From positions 1 through 7,345 of the forward strand of contig CAMENK010000033.1 in the NCBI GenBank assembly GCA_945928335.1: DNA of 7,345 nt, in the 5' to 3' direction. Position numbers and translations under genes: made by a program. Every line of letters starts with the position of its first letter. Positions within the stretch are counted from its first letter, which is position 1. The stretch is from an uncultured Bacillota bacterium. Lineage in GTDB: Bacteria; Bacillota_I; Bacilli_A; RF39; UBA660. Under the pieces are notes generated by a model. The model was not told where the DNA came from. It did no database searches and was given only the letters and a program-made list of their open reading frames with translations. Of this stretch, positions 4,008 through 7,345 are shown piece by piece.

Positions 4008-6362
4008 CTACATATTTTTTACTCTAGCTTTATATTTTTTAGTAATAGCATCTATTATCTTATTAAATACTTCCATTACTTCTTCTTCAGTTAATGTTCT
4101 ATTTTCATTCATAAATGTCAAAGTAAAGGTTAAACTCTTTTCATTATCTAATTTATATTCATCATAAACTTTAACTTCTGATAATATTCTACTAGAATTC
4201 TTTTTAATATCATTTATTATCTCTTTACTTGTAATATTGTTATTTAGAATAAATGATACATCTTTAATAATACTAGGATACTTATTTATTTCTTTAAATT
4301 TCATCTTACCAGTTTTAAAATTTCTTAGATTAGTTAAGTTTATTTCTGCTACATAAATATCACTTTTAGAAATACTTGGATGTAATTTTCCTATAAATCC
4401 CATGTTTTTACCATTAACTATAATATTAGCATTTTGATATGGGTGTAATTCATCTATATTAGCATCTATAGTAAAATCATATCTATTTTTATATCCTAAA
4501 TAATCAAGTAAATTTTCTATTATACCTTTTAAGTAATAAAAATCTACATTAACTTTAGTATTTATACCACTTATAAACTCCCCACTCATAAGTATAGATA
4601 ATAATTCTTCTTCAACATACTCTTCATCTTTTTTATAGTATTTTTTACCTATTTCAAATATACTAACATCAGTAATATTTCTAGATTTATTATAATTATA
4701 TATTTCTAATAAAGATGGAAGAATGCTTGTTCTTAAAGTACTTTTTTCACTTACAAGAGGTTCAAGTACTTTTACTAACTCTATATCTTTGTTTCCAAAA
4801 GACTTAGCTTCTTTTTCACTTACTAAACTATAAGATATTGTTTCATTTAGTCCTAGATTAGATAATCTTATTTTTACTTCTCTATTAAATAAATCTATTG
4901 AACCTTTTTTAGTTTCAGTTATAGGTAAAGTTGCTTTTATATTATTAACTCCATATATTCTACCTATTTCTTCTATAATATCTTCTTTTATACTAACATC
5001 TAATCTTCTAGAAGGGACTATTATTTTAAAGTTATCATTTTCTATATTAACTTCAAATTTTAGTTTTCTTAATACATCAAGTACTTCTTCTACTGTTAGT
5101 TTCATACCTAATACATCATTTATTTTTTCAAGTGTTATATATACTTCTTTTAATTCTTTGTTAGTTATATCATAAGCTACAAAACCTTTTAACACTGTAC
5201 CATTAGCATATTTTTCTAGAAACTCTTTACTTTCATTCATAGCAAGATACGTTCTATTAACATCTAAACCTTTTTCGAAACGACTTGATGCTTCACTTCT
5301 TAATATTCTTTTAGCAGTTTTTCTTATAGTACCAGCATCAAATATAGCACTTTCTATAAGTATATTTTTAGTTTCATTAGTAACTTCTGTAGTTAAGCCA
5401 CCCATTACACCCGCAAGGCCAATTGATGAAGTATTATCACATATTACTATGTCATTTTCTGTTAATGTTCTTTCATTATTATCTAACGTTTTAAGAATTT
5501 CTCCATTTTTAGCCATTCTAACTTCCATATAATTTCCTACTTTGTCAGCATCGTAGAAATGTAATGGTTGTCCAGTTTCTAGCATTATGTAATTAGATAT
5601 ATCAACTACATTATTTATAGGTCTTATTCCACATGCGATTAGTCTATTTTTTATAAAATCTGGACTTTCTTTTATTTCTACATTTAGAACTTTTCCAAGT
5701 AAAAATGCACTTACTTTATTAGTACTTACTACTAAAGTCATATCATTTATAAAATTACTTTCTTTTTCATTATATGTTGGAACAGGTTCTTTAACAGGTT
5801 TGTCATATATAGCGCTTACTTCATAAGCAAGTCCTATCATACTTAGTAAATCACTTCTATTACTAGTAAGTTCAAAATCTATTATTTCATCATCTAGTCC
5901 CATATATTTAAGAGGGTCTTCTCCTATAGGTGCATCCATAGGAAGTTCATGTATTCCATCTATATCTTTGTTAGTTAAGAATTTTTTATCAAGTCCTAGC
6001 TCAGCAAGACTACAACACATTCCATTACTTTCAGCACCACGTATAACTCCTCTTTTTATTTCACCACCAGGTAATTTTGCTCCAGGTAAAGCGACTATTA
6101 CTTTAATGCCTTTTCTCATATTAGGGGCACCACAAACTATATTTATGATTTCACTACCTATATTTACTTTGCAAACATGTAAATGATCACTATCAGGATG
6201 CATTTCACATTCAGCTACTTCACCTATTATTAAATTAGTTGCATTTAAAAGTTTACCTGCATAATCATACTCATTGCCTATACGAGTCATATTTTCAGCA
6301 ATATTTTCTATAGTATCCTCTACATCAACATAATCACTAATAAATTTTTTACTTAGTATCAT
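4008..6362 (-). CDS. pheT: Phenylalanine--tRNA ligase beta subunit
   Basis: Beta subunit of phenylalanyl-tRNA synthetase, which binds and positions tRNA-Phe, supports the alpha active site and edits mischarged Tyr-tRNA-Phe. It is 784 residues, close to the usual length of about 800. Domain order is canonical: N-terminal segment and EMAP/OB-type tRNA-binding domain about 1-150 (LIIGEVAECEMHPDSDHLHV, GAESNGMCCS), B3/B4 editing region about 205-385 (GIRPINNVVDISNY, HFYDADK, GVMGG, SEASSRFEKGLD), B5 domain about 400-475 (VPSRRLDVSIKEDIIEEIGR), catalytic-like core about 480-685 (EPLVSEKSTLRTSILPSLL, IFEIGKKY, GFIGKLHP), and C-terminal ferredoxin-fold anticodon-binding domain about 690-783 (KYPSIIKDVSF). 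The ATG at 6362 lies 8 nt after AGGA at 6371-6374. The 14-bp overlap with pheS implies translational coupling and matched subunit synthesis. It ends in TAG. No convincing terminator follows, so some read-through into lemA is plausible. Confidence 0.97.
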   Translation of the reverse strand: MILSKKFISDYVDVEDTIENIAENMTRIGNEYDYAGKLLNATNLIIGEVAECEMHPDSDHLHVCKVNIGSEIINIVCGAPNMRKGIKVIVALPGAKLPGGEIKRGVIRGAESNGMCCSLAELGLDKKFLTNKDIDGIHELPMDAPIGEDPLKYMGLDDEIIDFELTSNRSDLLSMIGLAYEVSAIYDKPVKEPVPTYNEKESNFINDMTLVVSTNKVSAFLLGKVLNVEIKESPDFIKNRLIACGIRPINNVVDISNYIMLETGQPLHFYDADKVGNYMEVRMAKNGEILKTLDNNERTLTENDIVICDNTSSIGLAGVMGGLTTEVTNETKNILIESAIFDAGTIRKTAKRILRSEASSRFEKGLDVNRTYLAMNESKEFLEKYANGTVLKGFVAYDITNKELKEVYITLEKINDVLGMKLTVEEVLDVLRKLKFEVNIENDNFKIIVPSRRLDVSIKEDIIEEIGRIYGVNNIKATLPITETKKGSIDLFNREVKIRLSNLGLNETISYSLVSEKEAKSFGNKDIELVKVLEPLVSEKSTLRTSILPSLLEIYNYNKSRNITDVSIFEIGKKYYKKDEEYVEEELLSILMSGEFISGINTKVNVDFYYLKGIIENLLDYLGYKNRYDFTIDANIDELHPYQNANIIVNGKNMGFIGKLHPSISKSDIYVAEINLTNLRNFKTGKMKFKEINKYPSIIKDVSFILNNNITSKEIINDIKKNSSRILSEVKVYDEYKLDNEKSLTFTLTFMNENRTLTEEEVMEVFNKIIDAITKKYKARVKNM

Positions 6363-7345
6363 TTAGACCATCCTTTCTATCAAAGTTTTTTAAAAATCTC
6401 ATATCGTTTGTATATATATTTCTTAAATCAGTTATACCATATTTAAACATTGCAAGTCTTTCAATGCCTACTCCAAAGGCAAATCCAGTATATACATCAG
6501 GATCATAACCGCACATTCTTAATACATTAGGATGTACCATACCTGAGCCTAATATTTCAATCCATCCTATATTTTTACATAAAGGGCAACCTTTTCCTCC
6601 ACACTTAAAGCATGTTACATCAACTTCATAACTAGGTTCAGTAAATCCAAAGAAACTTGGTCTAAATCTTACATTAGTTGAAGGCCCTAGTATTTTTCTA
6701 GCCATTTCTAATAATGTGCCTTTTAAATCACCTAAACTTATTTTTTTATCTATTACTAAACCTTCCATTTGCATGAATTGATGAGAATGAGTTGCATCAT
6801 CGTTATCTCTTCTATATACTTTACCAGGACATACTATTCTAATTGGAGTCTTTTCAGTATTAGCTAGCATAGTTCTTACTTGAACACTACTAGTTTGACT
6901 TCTTAATAACATTTCTTCAGTTATATAAAATGTATCTTGCATATCTCTAGCTGGATGATCTTTAGGAATATTAAGTTTTTCAAAGCAATTAACATCTGTT
7001 TCTATTTCTGGTCCTTCTACAACATCATATCCCATGCTTACAAATAAATCTTCTAAATCCATTCTTACTTGCGTAAGGGGATGTAAAGAACCATATTTAA
7101 CTCTTTTACCAGGTAAAGTTATATCTATTTTCTCACTTTCTAATTTTTTATTTAATGTTTCCTTTTTGATACTTTCTAATTTGCTTTCAAATATCTCATT
7201 AAAAGTATTCCTAAATTCATTAGTAAGTAATCCAATGCTTTTCTTTTCTTCTGGTGTTAAAGTTGCCATTTCTTTCATTATTGAAGTGAATTCACTTTGT
7301 TTTCCAAAATACTTACTTTTAATAAGATTCATTTCAACTTCTTCT
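6349..7345 (-). CDS. pheS: Phenylalanine--tRNA ligase alpha subunit, 5'-truncated by the window edge
   Basis: Catalytic subunit of cytoplasmic class II phenylalanyl-tRNA synthetase, which activates Phe with ATP and charges tRNA-Phe as an (alpha-beta)2 tetramer. Counting from the first ATG in the window (7332), residues 1-65 match the N-terminal coiled-coil region (YFGKQSEFT resembles YLGKKGELT). Class II motif 1 is near 84-100 (HPLTQV, DLEDLF), followed by HPARDMQDTFY (126-136) and KVYRRDNDDATHSHQF (171-186). Motif 2 is around 223-239 (FRPSFFGFTEPS) and motif 3 around 283-295 (GFAFGVGIERLAM). A CxxC-x4-CxxC cluster (C241, C244, C249, C252) is typical of the Firmicutes type. The frame stays open through 7345 (visible EEVE before that Met), the Met has no good Shine-Dalgarno, and from memory of the B. 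subtilis protein about 20 residues are missing. The true start is therefore outside the window. The 3' end overlaps pheT by 14 bp and carries its ribosome binding site. All catalytic motifs look intact. Confidence 0.97.
   Translation of the reverse strand, partial: EEVEMNLIKSKYFGKQSEFTSIMKEMATLTPEEKKSIGLLTNEFRNTFNEIFESKLESIKKETLNKKLESEKIDITLPGKRVKYGSLHPLTQVRMDLEDLFVSMGYDVVEGPEIETDVNCFEKLNIPKDHPARDMQDTFYITEEMLLRSQTSSVQVRTMLANTEKTPIRIVCPGKVYRRDNDDATHSHQFMQMEGLVIDKKISLGDLKGTLLEMARKILGPSTNVRFRPSFFGFTEPSYEVDVTCFKCGGKGCPLCKNIGWIEILGSGMVHPNVLRMCGYDPDVYTGFAFGVGIERLAMFKYGITDLRNIYTNDMRFLKNFDRKDGLNDTK
6367..6378 (-). promoter_or_regulatory. Shine-Dalgarno of pheT inside pheS
   Basis: The minus strand reads AGAAAGGATGGT, then CTAA, then the pheT ATG. 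AGAAAGGA is an eight-base complement to the usual bacterial 16S rRNA 3' end. It is embedded in the pheS codons for Arg-Lys-Asp-Gly. An ATG inside the motif (6369-6371) is in frame with pheT but is followed by GTC and TAA, so it cannot start pheT; this fixes the start at 6362. Confidence 0.85.

Noticed and set aside
5968..6186. Plus-strand reading frame of 72 codons
   Set aside because: It is antisense to the conserved tRNA-binding domain of pheT, is Pro/Leu-rich and has no family resemblance.
6369..6371. In-frame ATG just upstream of pheT as an alternative start
   Set aside because: It is followed by GTC and then TAA, so it cannot initiate PheT; it is part of the Shine-Dalgarno region.
7330..7332. 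ATG at 7332 as the true pheS start (327-residue protein)
   Set aside because: The frame is open to the window edge, there is no good ribosome binding site, and PheS family proteins have about 20 more N-terminal residues before the YLGK-like motif.
1..7345. A defence system, CRISPR array, insertion sequence or alternative genetic code
   Set aside because: There are no spaced direct repeats, transposase motifs or terminal inverted repeats. Trp is encoded by TGG in full-length frames, with no sign that UGA is read through.

Overview
This is a very A+T-rich window in which every convincing gene lies on the minus strand, so transcription runs from high to low coordinates. Strong Shine-Dalgarno sequences (AGAAAGGA, AAAGGAG, AGGAGG), the PheS/PheT sequence types, a LemA protein and TGG-encoded tryptophans in full-length frames suggest a low-G+C Firmicutes or Mollicutes-related bacterium using the standard code (UGA not read as Trp), perhaps an uncultured gut Bacilli lineage. 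That placement is inference from composition and protein character, not a database match. All six readable stop codons are TAA or TAG.

In transcription order, the window opens inside pheS (phenylalanyl-tRNA synthetase alpha, 5' end outside the window). pheT (beta) overlaps it by 14 bp. A 76-bp gap with a good sigma-A-type promoter then leads to lemA, whose most probable start is three codons inside the longest frame. After lemA come a compact, low-GC intrinsic-terminator hairpin and a DUF2207 membrane protein with a signal peptide, three membrane segments and a Ser/Gly-rich tail. Next is a small HD-domain phosphohydrolase whose start is buried in the DNA encoding that Gly tail, then a soluble HExxH (zincin-type) putative metallopeptidase. 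At the extreme left edge is the first part of another reading frame, which runs into a run of eight G.

PheS and PheT together form the (alpha-beta)2 enzyme that charges tRNA-Phe. LemA and DUF2207 proteins are recurrent bacterial envelope partners of unsettled function. The HD and zincin genes sit head-to-tail behind DUF2207 with a 17-bp overlap and a 14-bp gap, so they are probably cotranscribed and partly translationally coupled. Their substrates are not evident, and relatives of both occur in phages and mobile DNA as well as chromosomes. I see no tRNA, rRNA, CRISPR array, insertion sequence or canonical defence system. No gene-free stretch exceeds 300 bases; the longest gap between complete genes is 76 bp.
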